Assembly (NCBI GenBank): GCA_902702965.1
Contig: CACRXP010000001.1
Span: 3,144,159 to 3,208,158, forward strand
Direction of reading: 5' to 3'
DNA: 64,000 bases
DNA from: Spirometra erinaceieuropaei
Taxonomy: Eukaryota > Platyhelminthes > Cestoda > Diphyllobothriidea > Diphyllobothriidae
How positions within the stretch are numbered: position 1 is the stretch's first letter; each line of letters starts with the position of its first letter. The notes beneath the pieces are model-generated. The model was not told where the DNA came from. It did no database searches and saw only the letters and a program-made list of their open reading frames with translations. A program made the translations under genes and the position numbers. Shown piece by piece: positions 13,520 through 27,200 of this stretch.

Positions 13520-14829
13520 GATGCTGATTCTTTTTTCCCTTCTTTGTTGCAGATGGCCGTACATTTTTTCGTTTTTCTAATACTTTTCCTTTGTCATCGG
13601 ATTTAATTCTGTTCTGTTTCGAAAACAAACCTTCTCAATACTTAAAGAACACTGATTTCTTTTATACTCATATTGTAAGACAGAGAAGGTTTTGATCGGT
13701 TCAGCGCACTTCATCTTGCCCGATAGATGTAGTGCAGGGTCCCTAACCTCGTGTTTTACCGTAAGATTAAGCGGTCACATGTCAACCAGATGGTGTTCTT
13801 CATATATATGACCACTTTTTGCAAAGCCTGAAACGTTCACGAATGTCCATCGGAATCAGGCACCTTCGTGATGCGGATGGTAATAATACGCTGGAATTCG
13901 AAGCCATGCAAAAGAGGAATTCATGATCTGACCGGATTGCAGGACAAACTAAGTGCGTAGTTTTGCTCCGCAGTTCTTTCATACGGCCCTTGAAGGCATT
14001 CATAAGGTAGTGCCGGAAAAGAGTAATTTCTAGATTAATTCCCATGTTCAGGCCTCAGTTCAGTGACTAAATGTGCCAAAATTCAAACCTTAAGGCTATA
14101 CGGGGTGTAGTGTATGTGTTGAATGTCTGACAACAACGACTAAGGCAGAAATTACTTTACAACCGTGTCTGTATTTGTCGCTCAATTACATAAAAGTCGA
14201 GCTGGCAAACGATCCTTTTCAGCAGTTGGGCATCAAATGGGTACGAATAGTCACATGCTCTCAGTGCATAAGAAGATTCGTTCATAGGAAAATGCAGTTC
14301 ACCGGAGGAAGCAAGGTAGCTAGACTGGTAGAAGTAAGAGGTAGTGAGAGATTAGAAGTATTGGGTACAGAGTATCCGACGTTAATGAGGGAAAAGCAGA
14401 CTTCGAATATGACATCGGGCAATTTTATATTGCCTAAAGTAGTCTTCAGGCTGCCCAATAAATTGCCCTACAGGCTGTGTTTTCTAATCGAGAATTCGCA
14501 CGGCGGTGAAACGGGTACTGCCAACAAAGACAGACGCGTTTCACATAATTATTGCAGATACGTGAGACGTATACAAAAGGAACGTCTCATTAATCGGCAT
14601 ACCACCGTCATGGGAGTAATTTACGATATTAAACTTACTTCTGCTTGCAGCTTAAGAGCATAATCATGAAAAAACGCGGAAAACCGCGTTCGAGTAACCA
14701 ACTTTTTTTTCACCTTCCCATGAAGTGTTTATCCGAACAGCATATAAGCTGCATCCACATTTTGGTAGTGAGTGATACAGTACTGGTGTTTTCCCGTGCA
14801 TCATTGGAGGTATTTTTAATTTCCCTCAG

Positions 14830-15360
14830 TGGTGCCCTCAAAACCCATAATATTCGCTCCGCCCGGAGAGCCCCCACCATCAAAGACCGGGCAATTGTTG
14901 ATTGCTCGACCATACCTCAGCGAAGCAGGTAGACCTGGCGACGATCTACGCCTCATCTGTCAGGCCCGAGGCGGCTCACCACCACCAACTTTCGAGTGGT
15001 TCCATAACGGCCTTCCCGTCCGCAACCGAATGATGCAGCAACATCAGCAAACCTCCGGTCGATCACCTGGCGACCGCAGCCCCAACAACCGTTACTCCGG
15101 CATCCTTGGCTCGCCCTACTTTGTAGGCACGTCTAAACACTTGTCCTCTACTGTTCCCGAGGTCGGTGGTGCTGGCGCCGGCACTGACGGCGAGACGCCC
15201 GGCGATTCAGTGCGCGACGATGAGATGACCTTGGTGATTCCAAAGTCCGAGCTTCTGACCGGTGACCGACTGACCTGCTTGGTTAGCAACAAAGCTACTC
15301 AGAGAGCTACCAACCTGGCTGAACAGAAACTTTTGGCCGAAGTAATTGTCAGCGTCCAGA
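14830..15360 (+). CDS. Nephrin-like gene, exon B (Ig domain 2)
   Basis: This 531-nt exon has phase 1 at both ends, a TTCCCTCAG acceptor and a GTGAGT donor. Joined to exon A it reads ...SVL-VVPSKPIIFAPPGE, the usual Pro-rich linker between Ig domains. It encodes one whole Ig domain in 177 codons: B-strand Cys at about residue 44 (DLRLICQARGG), C-strand Trp at about 57 (FEWFHNG) and F-strand Cys at about 150 (DRLTCLVSN). The spacing between the cysteines is about 106 residues, roughly twice the norm. The extra length is a low-complexity insert rich in Gln, Ser, Gly, Pro and Asn between strands C and E. It ends with EVIVSVQ, a G strand. The frame is open through the donor, but the continuation is intronic. 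Role: extracellular adhesion repeat, by family. Confidence 0.92.
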
Positions 15361-16340
15361 GTGAGTCTTGCCTGTGTAATATGATGTCTTTTGTATTTTG
15401 TTCTGCTTTGCTTCTGTTTATATTGATTCACGAATTTCCATATGGTGTGTGGGAATTATCCGTCTCCCGCGTGTTTCACACCAAGCTCTGACTGAGAAAA
15501 CGGCAACCAAGACTTAAGGTGTTTGGTCAAAACGGAAACATAGTAAGTACCGCCAAGGACTTCGGGTCTGCAGTGCGTATACTCAAGGCATTTTGAGAAG
15601 AGTGTTATGCTTCTCGTGAGGATTTTTCTAGTAACGCGAAAACCTTATGAAGGCATTTATTTAATACACGTAATTATTTTTTATTTTTCTCATTTCTTTA
15701 TTAAAAGCATTATTTAAAGCAAACCATTGTCCAAAACTTAAAATTAATTTGCATATTTTCAAAATTTGAGGTGACAAGTATAACGGCCCACCAGAGTATT
15801 TGAGAGTTAATTATTTCACTTGGCCTGAAGTGACTTAACCTCCAACGGCCCATAAATTCTACAACTGGCGAGTTTGTAGAACTTTAAAAACCGATTGAAA
15901 ATAGGGGCAAAATAGCTAAAAATAGCTTACTGAAAAATGCCTGTCTATGAAACACTATCTTAGCGGTTATTTCTCCCACTAATGTGCCCCCGATAAGCAA
16001 TAAATGGCTGCTCTCGAAATGGACTATCTTTGCTGTACGAAGGACATTTTAAATCCTGTTTTCCCCGGTCTGTAAAAATAGGAGACTTGTTGGATTTTTC
16101 GATAGCGACTTTCACATAACCTTGACAACTCAGTGTCTTTAGCAGTGTTTTTCTTTGCGTTCTTGAAGTTAGACTCCGGCGTAGATCAGTCGTCGCTGAT
16201 TTCGGCCGACTGTAACCAGAACAACAAGCTCTTATTGGGATTGTTGTAAGGACTAATGAAAGACTTTGACGAAGAAAACGGTTGTCTTTTTCAACACATG
16301 GCTGTCAGCACACATCTCTTTGTTTCATCTCATGTTCTAG
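15361..16340 (+). other. Intron B-C (980 bp)
   Basis: This is the shortest intron seen in the gene. It is AT-rich and contains no recognisable repeat or coding segment. The acceptor is CATGTTCTAG at 16331-16340. Confidence 0.75.
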
Positions 16341-16712
16341 CTCCTCCCGGGAGTCCTGTTATTCTCTCGGATGGCAATTTAGTAGACTCTATCAGCCGAA
16401 CCGAGGGCGAATCAGTAAATCTGACGTGCCAGTCAAAACCACCCGGCTCACCGCCCGGTGAACTGGTCTGGCGGTGGGAAAAATCGGCCGCCCAGAATGA
16501 TGCCGCGTCCTCCTCTGCTTCTTTTTCCTCCGACAAGTCTCGATTGCCCAGTCTGGACCAATACGCTCGAAACAGCTTTGACAGGACTCAACTGGAGAGC
16601 CACCTTTACATCCCCTCAGTGGACAGAAATCAAAATGGCCTCTCGATAGTCTGTGCCACAAGACATAAGCTTGGTGTGGAACAGAAGGTCAAAATCCTCG
16701 TCAACATTCGAT
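16341..16712 (+). CDS. Nephrin-like gene, exon C (Ig domain 3)
   Basis: This 372-nt exon is phase 1 at both ends, with a TTCTAG acceptor and a GTAAGT donor. The split codon with exon B gives Thr, so the junction reads VSVQ-TPPGSPVIL, again a linker Pro-Pro. It encodes a complete Ig domain: ESVNLTC (Cys about 30), LVWRWEK (Trp 44 and 46), a Ser-rich insert (ASSSASFSSDKS), LYIPSVDRNQNG (E strand) and LSIVCATRHK (Cys about 105), ending KILVNIR. The second cysteine is preceded by Ile-Val rather than the usual Tyr. The last nucleotide of the exon is T, so the next exon must begin with two bases completing a codon TNN. Confidence 0.92.
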
Positions 16713-17514
16713 GTAAGTTGGGAGTTTATTGGTTGCAGAGGAATTGACCAGCGTTTCAGTTTGCCCTAAATTTGTATTGCGTTTCATTCAATGCTTGTTT
16801 TCGGAGCTTAAAGTGCTTGGAACATTCGAAGGTTCCAACAGCTGTAAGATAGACGAACGAATTAACTTGGAAAGCGAAGGCAGGAAACAATGGGGAAATC
16901 TAGCAGTCGCTGTGGAAATCAGACCTCTGAAACACACTAATTGTTAATCCAGGTATTGTTTAATTAGATGCTTTAGTCGGCCACAAAAAGGTTGTGAATC
17001 GATCATTGGAGAAGTACATTCAAAGTCGTGTTAAAGCACGTGGTTCTTCGTGCTACGTTAGAGTTGGGAATCAGTCGATTCTCCCATGAACCCAGTCAGA
17101 CTTAACCCGGAATCGACAGACTGAGTCGAGGAGGAGGGGCTCTTGATAGGACGACTGTCTTAAAAGCCAACTGGTTAACCACTGGTGTGGCCGGAGAAAT
17201 CGGAATAAGCATCTTCATCATTTACTCGCGAAGGAAAAGGAGGGTAGATCGTCCACAAGTATTAAATTGCGCTCACTGGATAGTGGAGATATCTTGGATG
17301 CCATAATTATTCGTGTGCAAATTATGGAGTTTTACCGGGATACTTCGTAACCCGATAGCCGCGCGCTATCAAGTAGAAGATATAATTATGCAGATCATCC
17401 CCCTAAGAGCAACGTTCCAAATACAGTAAGGAGCATTATCACAGCGCCGACCATTCTTCCTCTCTAACTGATCGAGTCCCTGGACCGGAGCTTGGTATTG
17501 AAAAGTCCGTTGTG

Positions 17515-18511
17515 TACAGTGAGTGACCGATCTCATGAAATGTTGGTTAAAATTCAGAAATGCGTTACTGATTAAAAAGGATTACTTAGGCGCGGTTGTA
17601 ATTTTGATTATCTTGTGGCAAAATCCTATAGTATTTCGGACTCGGCAGAGTGTCAGCTTTTGAATACACTACTGTTCAATCTTTTGTAAAAACCTTACTC
17701 GGTAAAAAAATGACTACTTATGTAGTATGCATTTTTCCCATTGATTTTCGCTGGTCTTGCAAATTCAAATATATCGTATAGAAACCATAAACCAAAGTAT
17801 GCTTTCTTTAATTCAATTAATAGAAAATCACGTCTTTTTTATATTTGATAGTCAAGGAATGAGTACAATTAGGCTTTAAAAAGTTTTTTAATTGCCGAAT
17901 AATGTGGAGCCTGATCATTTGTTGCGTTAGCGCTTAGTGACTTCGGTCCACAAGGTGTTTGCGTTCCGCGTAAAAAACATCACATCTTTTTCTATGCCTT
18001 TAAGAAGACATCATACAAAGTCCTAAAATTTTGCCATGCATGCGTACTGTGTCGTGCATATCACGAGGAGCTGTAGTAAACGGCCAGGTACCATGCTATG
18101 TGAATGCACATCGCGCGGTCTTAAAGAATCTCATAATTAGAAACTTTTTAAAGCCTAATTATACTCCTTCCTTAACTATAAAATATAAATAAGACGTGAT
18201 TTTCTATTAATTGAATGAAAGACAGCATATTTGCACTTATGGTTTCTATACGATATATTTGGATGTGCAAGACCATTGAAAATCAACGTGAAAAATGCAT
18301 GGTACATAAGTAGTCATTTTTTACAGACTACGGTTTCTACAGAAGATTTGGAAGAAGTGTATTCAAAAGCTGACACCCTGCCAAGTCCGAAATATTATAG
18401 CATTATGCCGCAAGATAATCAGTATTACAACCGTGTTTAAGTAATCCTTCCTAATCGAGAACGGATCTCAGAATTTCAGCCAATATTTCATGAGATCGGT
18501 CACTCACTGTA
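17515..18511. mobile_element. Foldback/MITE-like element, copy 3 (second subfamily)
   Basis: The left end TACAGTGAGTGACCGATC and the right end GATCGGTCACTCACTGTA are inverted complements, flanked by TA. Inner arms share GACTACTTATGTAGTATGC, the GATTTTCG box and the AAAATCACGTCTT box with copy 1, but the outermost 15-20 bp differ (GTGAGTGACCGATC instead of GTAGATGTG). The element is therefore a second subfamily. It is 997 bp long and non-coding. Confidence 0.9.
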
Positions 18512-19662
18512 GTAAGCGTTTAAAGCTGTCGTAATGGTGGCCCGACACTGCTCCTTTCCACTGCCCTTTTCGGTGATTTAAGGAGGTTTCTCTTTTGATC
18601 ATCAATTTTCACGTTAACATAAGGGAGCATTTTTCGCCTCCACACGATTACTCAACAAATGGGACGCCGTGGATGTTTGAGCCAACTAATGTAGCTTAAA
18701 AGTGCAGCTGTGCTCCACATTATGGACGACTGGGAACAGCCCGCTCGCGCTGACCGACCGGACCTACTGCAGGGCCTTTCTCAGCCAAAAGCTCGATACT
18801 TTGCATCCTCTCTCCTCAACACAAATATTCTTTCGAAGTCTGCATAGTATCTGGCTCAAAACGGTGACAGACAATCAGCCTGTGGAAGACCGGTAATCCG
18901 AAGCAATGAATGTTCAAATGTTTGAGTGAACCGAGGGTAACCGTCATTTAATGACTGGAATACCAGTAAATAATCAATGAGTTTTGACGGATTCCCTATA
19001 ACGACCGTCCATCAACAGAAATGGTGTGGAATCACAGAAGGCTATAGAGTTGAGTGCGTAGTAAGCGTTCTGCTTGGTTTTTCGTTTTGCATCGTGAAGT
19101 CCAATTCAGAACGCTCGTCTGTACTATAATAAAGACCGCCTAAGGTTTCATGGCTGAATGAAACCCATAGGCAAGCCCGCCTATGTAGATTGGACTATTG
19201 TACGATGATGCGACATTTCCTCGAAACCGCAAACGTTTTCGCAATTCAGGTACGCTACTTAGAATTCCCGGAATAGGATATAGCAAGAAAAATCTCCATA
19301 CCTTTTTGTGGACGGTAGACAGGAATGATTTGGAATTGTATATCTTCGTAGGGATGGGTCCTCCAGATATTACTCAGTATGCCACTTCATTAAGACACGA
19401 TAAAAGGTACTCCATTAAAATTGAGCTCTTAACCACCTGTCGTACGAGCGGTCTTATCGGTATTTCTCCTCTCTGTTTGCATTTAAGTTACCATGGAGTA
19501 CGCTGATCGAAAGCAAGGGGAGTTAGAAGGAATATGGCGCTCGCTTGCTTTTCAGTGATCCAGCACGGTTCCCTTCAGTCCCGTCTTTTGGCCATCAGTG
19601 TGCAGCACACAGCAAGTCATGTTTTAGTGGTGACAGTTAGTCTTATAGACACCATACACTAT

Positions 19663-19745
19663 ATGAGTATTCACACACATATACACATACATATGCATAT
19701 ATGCGCATATACGTATATTCACATATACATACATCTATGTGCACA
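19663..19745. repeat. CA/TA-rich degenerate microsatellite
   Basis: Alternating purine-pyrimidine sequence built from ACACATAT, ATACAT and GCATAT units, interrupted throughout. Similar short stretches occur at about 41581-41606 and 42055-42095. Confidence 0.7.
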
Positions 19746-22700
19746 AATTAAGAGCCTCCGTCGGTGGGCACTGAAAATCGATATGCGTGTTTGCTAGGGG
19801 TTATTCTGATTTAAAGTCCAGGCCCCCGGTCTCAGATGGGCGTTCTCGTCAGTCATAATCATATTTAAGCGTCATAATTCAATAAACAGTCGGGCTTTTA
19901 ATAAATATTACGAATTTTTCTACCTTGGTCATTCCGCTGCCGTAGATTGTAAGAGATAGGCCAAACAAGCAGTTGGTAAGCGTTATCTAGACAACTCAAC
20001 GACGGCACTGAAGGCCGGAATTCGTGTTTTGACAACAAACGTTTTTTTGGCTGTGCCTATTTCAGATTTCGCACGCTCCATCCTAAAAATTTATTCAGCT
20101 TATATGCGGCCAACTTAGACAAAAATGCTGGACAAACTATTGGCTCCTTTTAGTGAAAACGTCACGATACTAACGAAAAGCCTCTTTAATCATGCATCCG
20201 TTGCAGACTTCGGGAGCTGTTATCGACAATTAATTTAGTCATCTGTGGGAATTTAATGTTGACCGCATTATTCAGAGAGAGAGTTCTCGTTTATTTGATT
20301 TACGGTGTGCACTACAAGCAGTCCGGTTTATTAAATTGTACTCATACACATTTCTAGCTGAGACTCCGAACTACGTAGACCGGCGTTGTTGGCCTACTTA
20401 TTGAATTAAGTGTCTGAAAGCAGCCGTATTTCGGCTCTGAAAGCACGCCGAAGAGGTAGATCGTTTTACTTCCTCTTACAATCTATATTTTACTTCGTTG
20501 AAGGCCTAGTCTGTTAATAAAGAATGAATTTTAGAAATGCCGCAATGTACATTGGAACATGCGATAGTGAGATCCAGGTGGGCTTATGATACATTTAGAT
20601 TATTCCACGCGTGACGGAAATGAATAATTCATGCGAATGCTTCTGACGTCATAGTAATGTTCGTTCCTAGTGGACTGTGGATGACTTCTCAGCAGAAATA
20701 TGAAGGGCAATCTTGAAGACTGATTCTGCATTTCCAAACTCGAGTTATTTTATTTTATTCGCTTGTTCAGGTGTCTTCGGTATGTATTGCTATCAACTTG
20801 TAAGGGGTAAATTCGGTGTAGAAATATCGGGTCGTAGGATCTAGCAATGACGGGGGGACTGCTGCAAACCATTTTAAGTTTTTTGATACAAGTGCGCATT
20901 TATATAGAATAAAAACCCATGTACAGAACAAAACAATTTAATATGGTTGTCTGATGGAGAACTAAAGGATAACAGACGTCAAGCCAAAATAAGACGTTAG
21001 AATCACGGTGTCTTTCCTTCGGTTGAGATGAAAGACCTGTGGCATTTCACTCTGCATGAACAGTCTGGACATGGTGGCGGTGATTCTATCAACCTGGGGT
21101 TAAGTGCATGTATAGATGGGTGAGGAATTAGCACACTGGATCCATACCGATGCATATAAAGACACTATGTAATAATTATAAAAACGAACAACGAATCATT
21201 CTCAGAGCCAGTCAATCCAGGAGGTCCATTGGCTTTAAGTTCCAAATGAGACATTTTACCGGCTTGAACGAAAATTCATGTACTGATTTTATAGTTGTTT
21301 TTTATGTTTCCACTTGTTTTGGAAGTTAACACCAGCGTTCCTTAAACGTCACGAGTGTCCTTATGCTGGGGTGTCCGCTCCTAAGCTGAGCCTAGTTCTA
21401 ACCGAGAGCCTATAATGCGTATTCACGTGACACTGAACATACCATTATAATATATTTCTTGTCAGAAAGCGTATGCTGTCCAGCCTTTTCGCTTCGCTTT
21501 CGAACAACCAGCCTGGTGAAGAGTACTTCTCATTTTAGAAATTTCATTTTAGCTTATCGTAAAGAAAATCAATAATATGATGCTTTTTAACTGACCATGA
21601 ATACAACATCGTCTAGATCGATTATTGTAGCTAACTTTAAAAACAGGCATTCTCCAATTTTAAGCACGGGGACCCCGTCAAAGGTCCGTCTCCTCTCGAA
21701 AATTCTCCTGTTAGAAGTGGTCCGACTAGATTGTTTTCAACAAACAGGTACTAGACAATACGACCTTCCCCATATCCTCCTGCAGGAGGGTTTCGCTTGC
21801 TTTCTACAAGCCCGGTCCTAAAAGACTTAGGTTTAATCTGATTTTCGGACCTAAACAGGAAAGTATGGATTTTTGGAAATACGTAATTCTTTATCTTATC
21901 TAGTTTTGTCATTCGAACGCCAATAGAATTGTGATCACACTTTGTTTGATGCCTTCCTTCGCCAATATAATCACAATCTGGCATTTTAACATATTCACTT
22001 ACAAAAAGGACATCTCCCAGTTGCTCAGAATCTTTTTATAGGCGTTTTAGTTTTTAAGGTCAACCATGCAAGTCTATGTTCTTTCCGTCTGACTGGTCGA
22101 CCCAAGTAGGCCTTCTCAAATGCACCTCTATTCACTACCATCCTGTTTGGGATCACTGACCCGAATGATAGCGGAGGTCTCCTACATGCTAGCGATTTCT
22201 CAATGTCAGGCCACAACGAGACTCTGATTAACAAAAAATCTCGGAGGAGAAAGGATGAAAGGTTTATCTACTTTGGTCGACAATTTTCCGCTTGGCTATC
22301 CTACGACAGTTCGTACTAATCATTACCTGTTTATGAGTTCTGCCTTCAGAAGTCCAGAGGCCTGTGTATGTGTATGCCCATTAACAGAGTATTGCAGCTG
22401 CAGCGGCTGTTGTCTGTGATGTAATCGCATGTGTCGGCAGCTCCCTACCATACTTTTGCTGACCGTGGGACACTCTCTAATTGCTAACGACTGGGTTTTG
22501 TCCCGTTGTTTTCGCCCTAATAACGGTCTATCCAGTTTCTCACCTCATTCCTCGCTCACCGTAGAGCAGCTCGAATAGTACTTTCTGTATCGCTGGATCG
22601 ATCTTGACAACGTTAGGTGTCGAGAAGAAGGAGGCTTTTCGCACTCAGTCCATGCTTCTAACTCTGTTTTGTTTAAGCCACGCAGTTTTACCGTTTTCGG

Positions 22701-24130
22701 CCTTGTGGGTGTTAGTAGTCGCGTTGTTGCAGGAAGCCCCCTTCAAGTCGTAGTCCAGTTCAAATGTTTCAACATGATAATTAAGCAATGCAACGTTTGC
22801 TGAAAAGGGACTAGGGAGACTGCGATATCCATTTCTGGCGCATTCGCCGTCGTAGGATAAGATTGATCGAAGATAAAGGCACATAGTGTCTTCAAGTATC
22901 CCTTGTCGTTGCCCGCAAACCCACCGACTATTTATTGGCCACATCTGTATAATGAACCAATAGGGCAAAACCGAACAACAACATTATACATTTTCACAAT
23001 AATTACTTCGCTATCAGAGACGTTAGACTGTCTCTAGGTAAACAGAAAAAGGAAATGAAAACACTGTTCTTTAGACGCCTAAAAGAAAAAGGGGAGCTTT
23101 CAACCGGAAAATTTTGGAGGCATGTATGTCTAAAGCGCTGGGTTATGATTCTGATCTAAAATTGAAATGGCCATTATTTCAGTTTTTTGCTTTATTTCCT
23201 GGTTGACTCCCGAAAATTGTAGCAATTTCTGCAGGTTCAGATGTAAAGGGACAGTAAAATAATTCCACCCGCCTGTTCCCAAATTGCTGCCGTTCTACAG
23301 GAACCCAATACTTGGCAGAATTCGTCACCAGTTCGTAGCTGCATAGACCGTCTAAAAAATTGTATCTACCCAATTACGGTTTTTTCAAAACTAAATGAAA
23401 AATTCTGACTAAAAGACAGAGAGGGAGATATTAGTATGTGTAAAAAGCGTTAGACTCCTTGATTCACCATGAGGAGCAACGACCTAGTTTCGGTAATATG
23501 ATGCGACCAGCGACCGCTCCACTATAAATTTGCAAAACAAAAGTGGAAACCGATAGGCATTTGGTGTCATGACGTATGCCAAATTGATACAATTGATAAC
23601 GGAGGTATTATCAGAAGTCAGAGGAGAAAAGCAAGCCACTCGTGGGTGAACCGAACTTCTCGCAGTTGCCACACGCAACCTGTGGAGATCGGCGGAGCAC
23701 ACACGCTGGCTTTTGGCTCTTATTCGGATTTGGAGTAAATGCAAAGGGCTTTTTAGATGGGTATCAATGTGCATATGTATGTGCGCTGCTTGAGTGCACA
23801 TGTCCACGCATGAATGACTATGGCGAGGGATTACAACGCCAACACTATACACTTTTTTACAGGTTTCATTAAAGGAAGATTCTCCGCAGGGCATTTTCTG
23901 TGATAGGTGATCAAAAACCGATATTATTTTGAGAGGCGATTAGGGCAGGCAGTTCTGTTGCTGATTAGGTCCGCGTTATCCTCAGGTTTCCACCACCTGA
24001 CGCCTTCCTCCGGCACTACCAAAATAAGTATTCTCACTTCAGTCTCCTAGACTGTTAAGACGAACCGTCGAGAGTGTTGGTTTGATGAACAAGGCCAAAA
24101 GATTGAGGGGCGCCACTTGTTTTCCTCTAG

Positions 24131-24202
24131 AAATGTAATTCAACTTCCGTAGGAATGTTAAACATCACTTTGACCGTTTTTTCCGATGAAGTATTTGCGT
24201 CA
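24131..24202 (+). CDS. Candidate extra exon with Ig F-G strands (tentative)
   Basis: A strong pyrimidine tract and acceptor (TTGTTTTCCTCTAG, ending 24130) and a strong donor (GTGAGTG at 24203) bound a 72-nt segment. Only the phase-0 frame is open. It reads KCNSTSVGMLNITLTVFSDE..., which resembles the F strand (x-Cys), loop and G strand of an Ig domain, the part that seems to be missing before exon D. Against it, both ends are phase 0 while exons C and D are phase 1, so further unseen exons with phases 1-to-0 and 0-to-1 would be needed. I could not find them. Treat as a lead only. Confidence 0.3.
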
Positions 24203-27200
24203 GTGAGTGATTGGTTTTTATTACCGTTCATCGCCAACTCTTCTTAAAACCCTGGAATTAAACAATTACCATGCGATGTCAGAAATTAGCTACAACGAAC
24301 GAGCGCCAGGGCAATGGTAAAGTCACGAGGTGCCGTCGGATTGGACATTCAGTTATCGGGATGTGTGAGCAAGTCCCATCATTGGTCACGCAGAGGGTTA
24401 TCTTTTAAAAACATACGGTCATTTCTTTTGTGTAAAGGACACGACGGTATAGTGTACTGTCAACGTATGCTATCGACATACCTTCTCACCATCCTCACTG
24501 GAGCGCTATCCACTTAAGTTCCTAAGATAATTTCGCGCATCATTTCCATCGTGTTGTCTGTAGAAACTGCTCCCAAATCTGTCATAATTGGAGTTTAGGA
24601 TTATCCATCCCTGGAGTCACTGAACATTAAGTCAAAAACAGTCAAGATTAGTCCTTCACTAAAAATTAAACGAACTGTTGCCGCCTGGGAATGAAGAACA
24701 ATTTCCCCTTCTGCGTTTTCCTTCGGCGTTTGCGTTTGCCTTCTTGTTGGATGAAATGCACTTCTGAACTCTCGTAGGTGAAAGTACCCTATTGTTTAAA
24801 TAAAAACTACGGCCATGAAGTTGCCGTTCGGTCGTTCAGGTGAAGTGAAAGGTTGACCTGAAATCACTTCAACTGTTGACTTCCTTTCTCCCGAAAGAGA
24901 ATTATTTAATGGCTGCCAACTTTCCACTTTAAGTCGTTTTCATAGTTAGTGGGAACGGTGAGCCCTCCCCGAGGACATAAATTAACAAGCTGAACAGCTG
25001 TCTGTAGTGAGGTCAACTTTTGGCAATTTCAGGCACTGAGTGCAGACTTAATCTGGGACATTAATTCTGCAACGGCCTCAGTCTTTACTGCAGATAATGC
25101 GAGTCACCAGCCCTCATCCGCCCAACTTGGGATAATTACACGAGGCCACATTTCGTAAACAGTTGAGGAACGCGCCACCAAACGGTATTGGGGGGCGATG
25201 GACGACAGTCAAATGGTCAAAATCCAGCTTCTGATGACGTTATTGAGGGTGGGTGGGGGGATTCTGCAACTGCCCCTAAGCCACACAGGGCAATGTGGAC
25301 TGGTAATGGGCAGTGCCACCAGGGCACAGCAAAATCTCGCTTTATGTATCCGGCTTCAGTCAGACTTCTGGCTCGCTCTCCACAACGGTTTTTCGCGGAA
25401 GACGGGTAACTACGGAAGAAAAGCAGTCCGTATTAACTGCTCCCGTTTTGCTTGACACAACCTGTTCTTCCATTCCTGTCAGACAGCGTACTCATCACTT
25501 TGCAGCGAGGAAATTACCGCAGCCTTTCTGAACTTTCCTTTTGACAATGATAGTATAGCAGTTAAAAGACAGAAGTAGGACCATAAAAGACATAAATTAC
25601 TCACCCGAAAAACTAAGGTCAGGAGAATATTCTGAATGACGGGAAGCTAACCTGGTCTAGGTTTAAACAAACTCCGCCATCTCAGTCGGCCAAATGACTG
25701 GACTTTGGGCTTCGCCTAGCACTGCACTTTAAGTACCTTACTAAAACAAAGTTGATAGCCTGCTGCGTACTCCTAATTACGCTTCCGTGCATTCGACCAC
25801 GTCTAGCAATGCACTACTTACCTGAAGAAAATTCGCTGGTAAAACCGGTACAAGCTCAGGCTTTTGTCTGCCCGTGAAGAGCGTAAAAAAACCAGACGCA
25901 GCGTGAACAGGGGAGATGGAGGTAGACTTCTGGCGGGGTACATCGTAAGGATGGCCATCGACTCTGGTTGGAAAAGGTTCTGTGTACTCCCCTCCTCAGT
26001 TGTGCTTCAAGACCAACTGTAATACGCTGATGGCGACGTTTAAATATGATGCCTTTCATTAGAGGCTAAGAGGATATCGGAAATATGTAAGAATAGAGGA
26101 GTCATAATTGTACTGTATGCTTCTTATAATGGGTTGGGGAGCATTAGTATGTGTGGGGCGAAGGGCAAACACAAAAGTATTTAACTTTGCAATGTGATAA
26201 GGAAGTGCCGAACTAAACCCATGCAAAGTGAGATTTTCGCAAAAGAAACGCACTCAACCTCCAACGAAAACTAAGCACTGTCCACTGGTTAAGAAGTGAA
26301 GCATCCTCGAGGAAGATAGATCAGGGGGAAACACAACTGTACCACACCGCGGCTTGTTCGGTCAGTAGTCAAATCAACAATTCTGAGCTCGTTAAATTGG
26401 GAGAAGTGTATCGTATTTTCCTTCCTGTTTGTGTACAATGATTAGAGACATGCCAGAAGATGGAAGATGGCCGGTCTCGTGACCAGTTACCGTGTCTTTG
26501 CGAGCTTTCTTATTTGCAGAAAAAGGCAGGAGAAGGTCACAGTTAAGTGCCACTTGTACTTCTCTACCAATCAACATCGACTATCCTAGTACGGAAACAA
26601 AATCGGGTCAGTTGGCTGTGAGCTTGCAATGAGCTAAAAGGCGATTGGTAGCTCCATTTTTCTGTTTGGAAACTTCTGTTCTGATATCCGAACCTCATGC
26701 TTTCGGACCGTTTTGTTACCAGCCTGTGTGAAGTTATCTCCGTGCTTATGAATTCCCGCTTCCGACTTACTCCAGAGAGGGATCAATCAGTCATAACAGT
26801 GACCCTTTATTCTCCATAAAGAACCCGATCATCTGCGAAGAATGAACCTAGATTCTATAACGGCACCTGGGTCCGACTGGCCAAGGGTAACAAATAAACC
26901 AGAAGCGGTTATTCTGGTTTCCCTTCCTGTGCCCTTTATACTCCAGATTACCGCTCAGTATGCATTTTACGGCAAACTGCAAGTTAAGGCACTAATTTCC
27001 TCGGAAATTAAACAAGGTAGAGTGAAACTGGAGGTCATACACCAGGAAACACAGAGGGGAAGGCTGGGAGACCCAGTGATGGGCCGGACCCCTCACAGCT
27101 GCGTCAAACAGCGACACAAGATCAGCGAAACACGCGTGCCTGGACTTGTAGCTTTAACCTGTGTTCTCAGTACGGTAAATATTTACACAAAGCTTAAATT

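Larger units (their letters stand above)
10542..14829 (+). other. Intron A-B
   Basis: This intron of about 4.3 kb holds a complete foldback element (10876-11873), a minus-strand LINE tail (about 12461-12950, possibly extending to 13130) and a right-half foldback copy (13165-13519). A 162-codon open frame at 14175-14663 has no recognisable domain and is of a length expected by chance. The acceptor is TTCCCTCAG at 14821-14829. Confidence 0.75.

Noticed and set aside
25188..25455. Overlapping open frames with a GGGTAACT donor, considered as the missing exon before D
   Set aside because: No good acceptor with a pyrimidine tract, and the spacing of Cys and Trp does not fit an Ig domain.
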